Positions 22,272 through 32,961 of a stretch of 64,000 nt of DNA are shown piece by piece. The DNA is taken from positions 11,594,001 through 11,658,000 of the forward strand of contig NC_003282.8 in assembly GCF_000002985.6 (NCBI RefSeq). The letters run 5' to 3'. A program made the translations under genes and the position numbers. The number at the start of each line of letters is the position of its first letter. Position 1 is the stretch's first letter. The notes under the pieces were generated by a model, which saw nothing but the letters and a program-made list of their open reading frames with translations, was not told the origin of the DNA and searched no databases. The stretch comes from Caenorhabditis elegans (Eukaryota > Nematoda > Chromadorea > Rhabditida > Rhabditidae).

Positions 22272-24952
22272 ATTTCCCATTCCCATCGTTGTTTCGTCCC
22301 GATCCTTTCATACATTCCGATCCTCCCGATCCATCCATCCCGATCGTTCATCGTCGCTCTCGTCGGCGATCTGTAAAAATCAGCTTAGCTCAAGCATCGT
22401 TCGAATCTTTTCTTACCGTTTTCCGATCTTTCGGATTTCCCATTCCCATCGTTGTTTCGTCCCGATCCTTTCATACATTCCGATCCTCCCGATTCATCCA
22501 TCCCGATCGTTCATCGTCGCTCTCGTCGGCGATCTGTAAAAATCAGCTTAGCTGAAGCATCGTTCGAATCTTTTCTTACCGTTTTCCGAACTTTCGGATT
22601 GCCTCCATTCATCCCGATCCTTCGTTGTCGTCGTCGTCGTTGTCGTCGTCGTCGTCGCCTTCTCCCGATTCATCCCAATCCCTCCCGATCCATCCCGATC
22701 CACCTCGATCCATCCCGATCCATCCCGATCCATCCCGATCCATCCCGATCCATCCCGATCCACCTCGATTAACCTCGATCCATCCCGATCCATCCCGATC
22801 CATCTCGATCCATCCCGAGCCATCCAGATCAATCCCGATCCATCCCGATCCATCCCGATCCATCCTTCGTCGTCGACGTCGTCCTCGTCGACGTCGTCGT
22901 CGTCGTCGTCGTCCATCCGCCATCTCGATCCATCCTGTCCGCTGATCCCGATTGTTCCATTCGAGTCCATCGTTCCATCTCGATCCATTGTGGTTCGAGA
23001 TCTTGTGAGTGTGATCTCGATCCAATTCAACTCCAGACCATCGCCACCGGTTTCTTCCTTCCGTCGTCGTTCGTTCCATTATGAAATCTGTAAAAAACCA
23101 CATTTTTGTAAAGCAGGAAATAAATAATTCTTTGAAATAATCTGGACTTTTTGAAATGCTGATTCAAGTTTTTTTGTTGAATCTTTATTGCTCGAATTTT
23201 GACTGAGTTTTGATTTTTATGTTGATTTTTGAGTTTCGCAAAAATATTATTCTATAAATTTCGGAATTATTCGTTTTGAGAAGGAAATTCATTACACGGC
23301 GTCGCCTATTCGAAAAGTTTGCTCCTGGGAAGTAGAAGAGCACGCGGTCAGCTCTCCCCCTCTCCATCAGAAGACCTCTTTGGCCTCCTGGGAAGAAGAC
23401 TCCTGGGAAGAAAGAATGCCGGAGGAGGAGGGGGGGGGGTCATTCGGTCGGGATATTCCGGATTGGCCCCGCCCACAGAACTGTGCCTTGAAAATCCATG
23501 TTTCATTTTTGAAACCGTTTTGCAAGGTACAGAACTGTGGGCGGGGCCAATCCGGAATGCCCCGACCGAATGATTCTCCCCGAAACTATTTGGAACTCGT
23601 GAGAGCTTTTATTTCGAAAAAAATCCTGAATTTTCAGAAATTTTATTTCAGGATTGAAAAAGAAAAATTCGGTTTCGGCAAAAAATAATGATTCCACTTT
23701 TTGGAATCTTTGATTTTTGTAAACTAAAGTTCGAATTTTTGAATCAAAAATTTTGAAAATTTAGAAATAAAATCTTACGTACCTCCTCGTCGTCGTCCTC
23801 TTCCTTTCCGTCTTCGTCGTGCTGTTGTTGCTTGTTGTTGATGCAGTTGGTGGCGATAGTTTTGAATAGGAGTTGCTTCTTCAAGTGATGTCCTATACCG
23901 TTAGGACTGCACAATATCACTCAATAGTGAACCATATAGCAAAAACCACCCGATAAGACACAACATCGGTTCTACATTGTTCATCTAGGATCAGAAGTAC
24001 TAGCATTCCCTATTGGTCAATTAGCCTTTATTCACTACCTCTGAGTTCGGTATAAGAAAAGCTTAAGCCTCAATTCCGATCTTCCGTTTTAGACAGTTGT
24101 CTAAAAGGTGTAATATTTGAACTTCTGTTTGTAGAAGTTAACTTCTGTGTGTAGAAGTTTAATATAAATAACAGAATTTAGAAGTTTAGATAAATTAACT
24201 AACTTCTGTTTGGAAAAGAAAACTTTGAATACTACAAGAACTATTTCTAAGAAACTTCTGTCCTTAGAAGTTTCAGACTATAAGACTAAGAGTGCTCTAT
24301 CTATGTGAGAATTGGAAATTGGGAATGGGAAAAAAGAAGGAGAGAGAAATCCTTCGATCGAGATTACTGTTCCAATTACAGTTGTCAAAATCCATCGTCG
24401 ATCCATCCATCGTCGATCCATCCATCGTCGATCCATCCATTCATCGATTTTGCAAAGGGAAGGGGAGAGGGTAAAAGGGAAGGGATAAGGGAGAAGGATA
24501 AGGGGAGAAGAGAATGGAAATTTGAAAAATCACAAGAAGAGCACTTTAAAAAACTTTGAAAGATTAGAAGAGTTACAACTCTTCTTTTTTTGAAAAAAAA
24601 ATTAATTAGCTAAAAAGTTAAAATTTTGATCGGAAATCTTCTTCAAACTAATCAACTCAGGACAAAAAAGAAAGCTGTAGCAAAACCAGCTAAAAGACCT
24701 AGGGTTGTTTTCCTTAACTGATCCACAGAACACGAGTCCCCAAATTGGCCTAGTGCAAGCACCCTAATCAGATGGCCCTCGCCAGGAACCCTTTATATTT
24801 GAGTGGATCGCACTCACAAGAAGGGGGGATAAGCAAAAAAATGAATGACCGAAAACATTGGAGTCGGTCTAGGGGGCTGCAAACGCGGCGTTTTCGGTGT
24901 GCACATAGCGATCGATATAGAATCACATACACAACCAGGCTTCTGGGAAGAT

Positions 24953-24983
<31 letters not shown>

Positions 24984-25208
24984 GGGGAGACTATATAGAT
25001 TGGTGTCGCTTTCCTTTGAGTAGTTGACCACTGTTGCCTGCAAATCTGCATGTGGGAAGACGTATTATTGAAAAGACAAGAGAGGTTACCAGGAAAACGC
25101 GATGAGTTCCTTTTGAGAAATACACAACTTTTCGACGTTAATTTAGAAAATTTTGATACTTCTCAAAAATTATGAAATTTATGGTTTTACTTTTACGAGT
25201 TTTCAGAA
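22272..25208 (-). repeat. Right arm of the giant inverted repeat
   Basis: 2.94 kb, reverse complement of 13672-16539. The outer end is ...TTTTACGAGTTTTCAGAA at 25208. Immediately after, the sequence (TAAAAAAAACAC) no longer matches the left flank, which continues into a coding-like exon. The inner end continues seamlessly into the remaining exons of the transcription unit. That suggests the right copy is parental and the left copy is the inverted duplicate. Confidence 0.95.
23441..23572. repeat. 132-bp palindromic element inside the right arm
   Basis: Mirror copy of the element at 15312-15443 with the same length and arm sequence (CATTCGGTCGGGATATTCC ... ATGCCCCGACCGAATG). Confidence 0.85.
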
Positions 25209-25501
25209 TAAAAAAAAACACTAAAAATGTAGCAGAACGTTCCCATAACTATCGGAAACCATCTAAAAAATATTAGGAAATACTAAGAGAAAAACAACAA
25301 CTTTTAAAATGTTCCAGCAGCTTTCCATTTTTTTAATGTTCAGGGCAAACTTCAATTGTTAGAGCTTGAAAATTTATTAAAATGGTACAATATTTTGATA
25401 AATAAATGGTTCAGTTGTTTTATACATGAAATTGTCACAATGAATCACAATAAAGCTGTGAATGTTTTTATTTACTTCAAATGATTTTATAGAACTTAAA
25501 T
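25209..25501. other. Region between the palindrome and the DSL gene
   Basis: AT-rich. It probably holds the 3' UTR of the minus-strand DSL gene. TTTATT at about 25468 would be AATAAA on that strand. Confidence 0.4.
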
Positions 25502-26938
25502 TTAAATGATATCAACATTATCAAGATTAACAGAACCAGTTATTGGGAATGTTTCCGTATTATTTGGACGATTTGCAAACGGAGTATCAGAAACATTTCC
25601 CAATAGGTTATTAATTGTTTCCCAAGCTTCCGATTTGCTAATCTCTGCCAACTCATTCTCAACTAAATTCGAGAATATCAACTGCCAAAATGTCATTCGA
25701 AAATTCCAAAAGTCTCCTTTATAATGTGAGGAAAGAGACGCTGATATATGCTTCTTTTCACATTTTTCACCGCGATAGGCTTTCGAACATTCACAAATTG
25801 GTTTTGGATTTGAATCAATGCAAACTCCACCATTCTCACAGTTACACAACTTTGGAACAATGACTGCAATTTATAAAACTCACGTAGAGATTAGTTTTAA
25901 AAATATGCAACTCACGTTTTTCACACTTTGACCCAGTTAATCCATTCAAACAACTTGGTTTTCCTTGAAAATTGCAGTGTTTTCCCGAGTTGGTTGCTTT
26001 GTTCTCATCACAAAAAGTTTCACATTTCTCACCAAACCAATTTCTAAAACAATGATACAGATTCAAAAAAAAATTTAAAAATGGTATATTTTCTCTTTTA
26101 GACTTTCAGACTTTCAGCCGTAATAATCATGAACTGAAATGTTGTAGGACCTAAAATGACATTTTGACAAACTTTTCTTCAAAAGCTAGATTTTACAATG
26201 AAATTTATGATAGAACCGTAGTCAAGTATGTCAAGTATAAACAAAGAATTTGAGCAACATTCCAATTTTTCCGTTAGCTCTATAACCAGAATTCACTGTC
26301 ATCAATAGAAATTGCACGGAATACAAAATTCCAAATAAAAAATTTCCAGACGAAATCCTAGATTTCTAGAACATGCTCACAAGATATATTTACTTTTTTT
26401 TCTACAGTACCGTGTGATTTCTAAGTTGTCTTGTGACAAACATTTAATCCAATTTCAAGACAAACGAGCTTACTTATTACAACCAATAACGATTCGAATT
26501 CCATTTAAAGGTCTGGCTACAGCAGCCGGTGATAACAGCCCAACACGTGGGTGAACAGTTGAGACAATTGTTGTGTCAGTTAGACCCAAATACTTTGGAG
26601 TTGAATTTTTAAAATATGAATTAAACTTGCCATCTTCCTCTGATTTTCCACATTTTATGGTTATATTGTAGATATTATCAAAGTTCACAGGAATCCTTGT
26701 AACGTTAAATGGTACATTAGATTTAAGTTTTAAATGCACTATTTTTGATTTCTCTGTTCGAAAATTTGATGAGATGTTCACAATTGCGGTTTGTATATGA
26801 GGACTTTGAATATGTAATTCTAGATATCCAGAACAAATTATCTGTAAAAATAAAATCTTAAAATTACAGTGGTTCAAAAAATCTCACCGATTCAATAATA
26901 AAAGTTATAAATAAGAAAGAAATCGCAAGAAGTTGCAT
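25502..26938 (-). CDS. dsl-5: Secreted DSL-domain/EGF protein (Notch-ligand family)
   Basis: Four exons on the minus strand: 26888-26938, 26474-26841, 25916-26043 and 25502-25863 (302 residues). A signal peptide (MQLLAISFLFITFIIES) fills exon 1. Exon 2 encodes an N-terminal beta-rich module like the MNNL/C2 region of DSL ligands. The DSL domain crosses the exon 2/3 junction: GCNK, NWFGEKCETFC, then HCNFQGKPSCLNGLTGSKC, with the six-cysteine spacing. One EGF-like repeat follows (CNCENGGVC...CECSKAYRGEKC). No hydrophobic segment follows, so the product should be secreted, like the small worm DSL ligands that act with membrane-bound LAG-2/APX-1 on LIN-12/GLP-1. I recall F58B3.8 = dsl-5; the family is clear, the symbol probable. 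Confidence 0.85.
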
Positions 26939-27495
26939 GTTGAAATGTTGATAATGAGATGGAGAAACAAAAAAACAAGACTAAATATTTGTACTCGTCA
27001 ACTTTAATTTTGATTCGATTGAGGTCAATTGTGTAATTCAAGGTTACCCCAAGTGACGTCATCACTACGCATTTTGACTTGACAACGTGTCTAGAAGATC
27101 AACAACATAATAGTTTTGAAAGAAAAGAGAACAAAAATTTAAGTTTTACCGTATCTGCTTTTTGAAATGTAAAGCCATTTTGATGTTACTATTTTGGCCG
27201 AAACTCACTTGAAACTCACAGGTCTAGATTTAAAAAAATAGAAAACAATTCTGAATGAGAATATAATTAAAGTCTCCGAACAATAATGATAAATTTTTTA
27301 AATAAGTAACAAAAAATTATTGAAAATAAAACATAATTTTCGAATGTTCTAAAACTGACCCATTTGTTGTCAGTTTTACAGTTTTAAATTGTTTCAAAAA
27401 ATCAAGAAATCAATTGCGCGTCTGAAACTAGCGAAAATGTATGGGTTTACATATAAAAATTTGTTTATTCATGTTTATACATTTTGGTCAGCTAT
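26939..27495. other. Region between the DSL gene and lys-4
   Basis: 557 bases that should contain the DSL gene promoter and the lys-4 3' end. A TGACGTCATCA site (CRE/AP-1-like palindrome) lies at 27053-27063, about 115 bases upstream of the DSL start codon. Otherwise AT-rich with nothing recognised. Confidence 0.45.
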
Positions 27496-29098
27496 TTATG
27501 GAACATAGTTCATATCAACAGAGACTCCACATGGGCCAGTAGTGGTTCCTTCCCATTGATGAATTGTTGGTCTGCTCCATCCTCCGAAAGGTGCGAACTT
27601 TGAGAAATCCTTAATTCCATCATAGGTTGCCCACCAGAGCATCAAACTAGATTGTCCATGATAATCCAATCCAACAATATCTTGCCAATTGTAATAGTTA
27701 CTGTAGATTCCAACTTGTTGCTTGTAAGCTTGAGCTTCTCTGACCATTGCCTCGATGAATGCACGGTTACTGGCGTGATTAGCTGGCCAAGCGAGACGTT
27801 CAATGTCAAGCCAGAGAGTAGAGACATGAGTTCCTGCACTCTTCAAAGCATCAAGAGTTTCCTTAACTTGATTGGCAGCAGATGGGCAGTTAGATCTCAA
27901 GCATGGGAAGATGTATCCATCGACATCGGTGAGGCCAGCTGCAAAATTTGTAATTAGCTTGGTACTGAATGAAACTTGTAGAAAACTTCAGATGTTTTAA
28001 TAAATTGGAATATTATCAGTTTGAATGTTCGAACCCGTACAATGCTTATAATTGACTTGGAATACTATAAAGCTCATCCTTATGATCTGATTATTCCAAC
28101 TTAAAGTGATCATAAGGGCCCCCTTACGGTCTCAATATTCAGCTCAAAAGGATCATATGATTAGTTATGGTTGAAAAAATTTTCACCTAAAACTTTTCTT
28201 TTGGAAGTTTTTCCAAAATGTTTAATTTTTTAGAAAAGCATAATTGTGGTAGTCCCTACAAGTTTGAACATTCATATTACATTTTCAGTCGAACCATCAC
28301 CTAAATTGGAATTTTCTGCTATTCTGGACAATAATACTTAGAAAGAAACTGTAATTTTTTTTTTCATTTTTTAGTTTCAAGAGGTAATATATTGTTTCAC
28401 TCACTAGATGCATTGTATGTATACTTGTAAAACATATTAAAGAGCAAGATTAGTTTAAATTTTGAATTCTATATTCAACCTATTGACAAATATATTTGAA
28501 TATTATTATTTTTCCATACTCTGTTTACAATCATGTGACAATGCATGCCCTGGTAAACTAGACAGTCAGAGGGGACAATGAATGGTTGTAAAACGTAACG
28601 AAAAGATATTTCATTGACCACTACATCTTGACTTTTGGGAATATGTGTATTTGAATTATTTGATGGCAGTTTTTAAACAAACAAAAAGAAATAAGAAAAA
28701 GAGATAAGATTTTGTTAGTTTAAGTATTTTCTTACAAATTTAATACTCATAACTTATACTAGGAAGTATGCACAGACCTATAAGTTAGAAGTGTGAGGCG
28801 AAGAATCGCGAGGGAAAGGAGAACCAAATTGCCAAGAATGGAAATTATTTTGAAAATGGTAAAAACCATTCCTTGATACCCATCTGAAATGCTCACCTGC
28901 TCTAGCATTCTTGACGTTTTGAATTCCAGTATGATCAAGAGTTCCAACAGAAGTAAAGACTCTTGGAATTACGAAAGAATATCCAGCCTTATGAATACAT
29001 TGAAATGTAGCAGTAGACACTGGTTGAATGAAATCAATTCCATTTCTAGCTGCACTTGCAGCACCGATCAAAAGCAAAGCCGAGACGAAGAACTTCAT
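27496..29098 (-). CDS. lys-4: GH25-type lysozyme, first of three
   Basis: Two exons, 28897-29098 and 27496-27938, with a 958-base intron, give 214 residues. A signal peptide (MKFFVSALLLIGAASA) precedes the mature start RNGIDF, whose Asp is the first catalytic-region acid of glycosyl hydrolase family 25. The D-x-E pair appears as TLWLDIERL. The barrel continues with IYSNYYNW and the C-terminal HQWEGTTTGPCG. These Entamoeba-type LYS enzymes cleave peptidoglycan and are secreted into the gut lumen as antibacterial effectors. The frame upstream of the ATG is also open, but MKFF is the natural start: the signal peptide begins there and a TATA box lies about 40 bases before it. The symbol follows from locus order (F58B3.1). 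Confidence 0.9.
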
Positions 29099-29129
29099 GA
29101 TTCTCTGAACTCCCCTGATTAAGCCTTCA

Positions 29130-29212
29130 CACACTTCTTTTATACTTCCCAAATACCGGAGATTCTAATTTTATGACTTTGACGCAAGCGGAAAGATAAA
29201 ATCAAAAACTTC
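29130..29212 (-). promoter_or_regulatory. lys-4: lys-4 proximal promoter with TATA and GATA site
   Basis: On the minus strand a TATAAAAG box (29137-29144) lies 39 bases before the ATG. An AGATAA GATA-factor site (29194-29199) lies about 95 bases before it, on the plus strand, inside GCGGAAAGATAAAATC. The same block occurs before lys-5. Intestinal genes of C. elegans are typically driven by the GATA factor ELT-2; that link is inference. Confidence 0.7.
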
Positions 29213-30295
29213 ATAAACCCTCTTCTCTTATCTTTTTTGTTTTATTCAGAGGCTGATGTAAAATATGAAACAAAATATGGAGAGCAACTACACTTTCGTC
29301 TCATTTTCGAAAATATTTCTCGGGGTTTCTCGACCGTTATCTCTCGTCGTTTTTCAATATTTGCAACAATGAGATCAAAAGAACTAAAATTGAAACCTTC
29401 GACCCTCCCGAGTACTGTATTATTTCTACAAGCTAATGGTCCCGGCAGCAGGCTTGTGCGTGGTTTGTTGGCGTTGCCTAAATTAACACTAAAGAAATTA
29501 TCAATTTTTCAATCCAAACATTGTGAAATTCATTGTTTATCTGTAAATTTTTTGAAGTTTATACAGTTTATTGAAAATAACTTAATTAATCTGTTTGGAA
29601 GCGTGAAAAGCTGAGAAAACATAAGGTGCTTAAAGTTAGATGCTTGAAAACGTGATTATGTTCTTGATTTGTTCCCTGCTTCAGATCACAGGTCGGCTGT
29701 GACCTAGAAAGCTTTTGAGCTCATGACTTATTCTCTTTGACGGTACATCTTCCTAAAAAATACCGGGAATTGTATTAAAAGTCATTAGCCGATTTTCAGA
29801 TGATTTCAAATATACCGAGTTTTCTGAAAACCCAACTCCCCAATGTGTTTTATTTTTCGATTAGCAATTTGAACTTCGCACATTAGACTACATTATCAAC
29901 CTTTTTGCTTCGTCTATCATTATTTGATTGCACGTGATTTCTGCTACCGACGATGGCATCAAAATGTGATCAATTGACGAAATACTCCACAAAAATTGAT
30001 AATAACGTACATGCCTCATTTGCGTACTGTATCATTCCTTAAGGAATTCCTCAATAATTATTGCAGAAATTATTATAAAAGTTGGAATAGACTTTCTAGT
30101 AGTTTCAAAATAAAAATTAGTCATCGAAAACTGAATTTCCTTATTAAATTTCAAGTAATTTTCGATGCTTTTCAGATTACTTTGAATTGCTCGGAGCAAT
30201 TCTCAAACGTTATTAAAGGAATGAATAAATCATAATAATGAACGAATGTTGTTTACTGAAATATACACTTTATTATTAAAGCGCTAAAAAATTAT
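29213..30295. other. Region between lys-4 and lys-5
   Basis: 1.1 kb, AT-rich. A 125-codon open frame on the plus strand (29237-29614) shows no homology I recognise and no splice support. TTTATTATT at 30270 supplies a likely minus-strand AATAAA for lys-5. Confidence 0.4.
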
Positions 30296-31574
30296 TTATG
30301 GAATGTAGTTCATATCAACAGAGACTCCACACGGACCAGTAGTGGTGTCAGACCACTGATGAATTGTTGGCTTCGACCATCCTCCGAATGGAGCGTACTT
30401 TGAGAAATCCTTGACTCCATCGTATGCAGGCCACCAAAGCATCAAACTAGATTGTCCATGATAATCCAATCCAACAATATCTTGCCAATTGTAATAGTTA
30501 CTGTAGATTCCAACTTGTTGTCCATAAGCCTTTGCTTCACTGACCATTGCTTCAATGAATGCACGGTTGCTAGCATGATCAGCTGGCCAATTGAGACGTT
30601 CAATATCAAGCCATAGAGTGGAGATCTTAGTTCCAGCAGCCTTAACTGCATCAAGAGACGCCTTAACTTGGTTAGCAGCAGATGCGCAAGTCGATTTTAG
30701 GCAAGGGAAGATGTATCCATCGACATCAGTGAGGCCAGCTGCAACAGTGTTTTAAAAATCAAACAACTTCTAGCTACACTGGGAGTCTACAGTAACCATT
30801 AAGCCTCTTTGAAAATTTAAACAGTATACCCGGAAGTTATCTTCATACTTTTGATTTCACTAATTTTGAAACTTTCGAATTCTCACGTTACCATTTGAAG
30901 CCTCATTTGAACTCACTGACCGTAATCTAATAGGAGTTTCGACTCTTGGCGTTAACAATAGTTTTGCATAATAGTTTTGCATTTTTGACAGATAATGTTT
31001 CTATTATAATTAAAATGAAGTTACCTTTCTATAGACATAATTTAAATATTTTTAGCTCGAAAATTTTAATATGTAATATTTCCTCTATTAGTCTTGCATC
31101 CCATTGTTCAACTTTGACAATTAATATCTCAGTTGTCGTTTGTCCTATTCAAATGGTGGTTCTCGCCACGAAGCTACTGTAAAAAATTTCCACAAAAAGC
31201 TGCCACATCCTAAATTCCAAGAAAGCGAAGATTCAGAATATAATATTTTGCGCATTTTCCTACAGTAACCTTAATAGTTAAGGTAAGTCTCTAATGTATT
31301 CATAAATAAATATAGGGCATTCAATGAATATGATTCACAGCATACATATTAATTCATTAAAAAACCTACCAGCTCTGGCATTCTTGACATTTTGCACTCC
31401 AACAGTATCTACACTTCCCGATGAATGATAAATTCTGGGAATTATGAATGAAAATCCAGCATTCTTAATACAAGTAAAAGTAGAAGTGGATACTGGTGAA
31501 TTGATATCAATTCCATTTCTAGCTGCACTTACAACACTGCAGAAAAGAAGGATTGTAATGAAAAAATGCTTCAT
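30296..31574 (-). CDS. lys-5: GH25-type lysozyme, second of three
   Basis: Exons 31370-31574 and 30296-30738 give 215 residues with the same splice position (after NARA) as its neighbours. The signal peptide MKHFFITILLFCSVVSA is followed by RNGIDINSPVS. Exon 1 is the most divergent of the three (GFSFIIPRIYHSSGSVDTVG). Exon 2 keeps LWLDIERLNW, IYSNYYNWQDIVGLDYHG and GPCGVSVDMNYIP. From the middle of exon 2 into the intron the sequence is almost identical to lys-6. Its promoter is instead like that of lys-4, so different parts of the gene have different closest relatives. Named from order (F58B3.2). Confidence 0.9.
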
Positions 31575-31599
31575 GTTTCTCCAGACATTTCAGACTCCA

Positions 31600-31675
31600 T
31601 ACACTTCTTTTATACTTCCCAGATACCGGAGACTTTTATGACTTTGACGCAAGCGGAAAGATAAAATCAGGAATT
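31600..31675 (-). promoter_or_regulatory. lys-5: lys-5 proximal promoter, copy of the lys-4 block
   Basis: CTTTTATACTTCCCAGATACC (TATA at 31607-31614, minus strand) and GACGCAAGCGGAAAGATAA (GATA site at 31659-31664) match the lys-4 promoter almost base for base with a 10-base spacing difference. Confidence 0.7.
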
Positions 31676-32961
31676 TCAAGAGAGCTCAATATTTTGTTTC
31701 TTTTTTTTTTCATTTCAATTCGTTAATAAATATTGTTAAAATGATAAAATAACAAATATTGAGAATAGATCTACGACTGAATTCTTAATCAAGATGTTCA
31801 ATCCAACATGAATTTGATCTAAATTATCTTTAGACTAAATTATCATATGTTTCCTTCTCTCTCTATCATTATTTGGTTTTGTTTGATTGCACGTGGTTTT
31901 GCAACTGATGTTGGCTTCCAAACCATTTTCTAGTTTCCACTTACTGTACTTATATTCTTTGTCTTCTAATTGGGTCTAGCACAAATTCAGACAGGTCCAC
32001 TATAGCCAAGGAGTACATGGAAATTGGAAAACGTTGAACATTTTCGCGGAATCGGGCTCTCGCCCTGAGAACGCTTTCGTGAATCGGGATTTAAAATTAT
32101 AAAAAACCCAAAAATATATAGCCAAAGTTTCCAGAGTAGAAAATCTGTACGCAGGACTGTAGGTAGGTTGAACCAGTATTCACCTCATGTACCCTTTTTC
32201 GGTTGACTCTATAAATCATCTTTATTTATTCCGAGTGTGACGTTGTATACTCGGCAGTTTGGTATTTGTCTTATGCATCCTCAAAACACTGAATGGTTGT
32301 AAAAATAATAGAGAGCAATCTGCGTTGCCTCCCTTTCGGGATTCTCTTTGTCTCTATCGGCTGTTTACAACATGTGACAATGTGGACGTACTCGGTGGTT
32401 GTAAAACCTGACAGAGAGATTTCTTTGTACATACTACATTCTGACTTTCGGAGGGTCGTCCAATATTCTATTTGTTTTTTTTTTTTGAGATTTGAGATTT
32501 TGAGCCAACACAAAATTGACGAATACTTTTTCTAAACCTTTGTAAGTTTCATAATTCTCTTTTTCAAAGCATTCCGCCCCCAACTTTAAAACTAGGCGTT
32601 TTCAATATTCCTCTTCGTTATTTCTTATAATTTATTTCCTTTTTTTCATTATAAAGACCAACTTCAATTAGAAATTATATGAAATTAAATCCAAAACAAC
32701 ATAAACCTAATGTTATAACTATCTTTTTGAATCTGTTCACAGTTATCAGTACTTAATAGGGAAATTTTCTTCCTCAATGATACTAGAGATACAAATAATG
32801 GTAAAACTTATAAACAACTAGAAAAAACGCAGAATTCATAACTGTGAACAGCCATCAGCTACCACATGTTGTGACTTTTTCTGAATAAAATAAAAATAAA
32901 GGAATGTGAAAAATATTTCAATACTTTATTTGAAATACACGAATACATTTCGAGTGACTAT
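31676..32961. other. Region between lys-5 and lys-6
   Basis: 1.3 kb. At 32341-32465 there is a stretch (GGCTGTTTACAACATGTGAC, GGTTGTAAAACCTGACAGAG) resembling part of the lys-4 intron near 28518-28640. Around 32040-32075 a GC-richer patch with GGGCTCTCGCCCTGAG belongs to the dispersed CTCGCC repeats. No gene supported. Confidence 0.45.

Larger units (their letters stand above)
22101..24797 (-). other. Inward transcription-unit-like structure, right copy, 3' complete
   Basis: Mirror of the left unit. TATAAAG lies at 24791-24797 (minus strand). A donor ends exon 1 at 23783. Exon 2 is 23097-22580, exon 3 is 22533-22417, exon 4 is 22370-22254, and the last exon runs from 22206. Exons 3 and 4 are the same length (117 bases) and nearly identical, as are their introns. 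The ATG at 23089 opens an Arg/Asp/Gly/Trp-rich frame, but an indel in the minisatellite moves it into a different frame from the left copy. I cannot name the family. Confidence 0.5.

Noticed and set aside
13672-25208. Classical DNA transposon with long terminal inverted repeats
   Set aside because: No transposase and no clear target-site duplication; the outer left edge coincides with a splice site and only the inner right side continues the transcription unit.
29237-29614. 125-codon plus-strand frame upstream of lys-4
   Set aside because: No homology recognised, no splice or promoter support, composition like surrounding AT-rich DNA.
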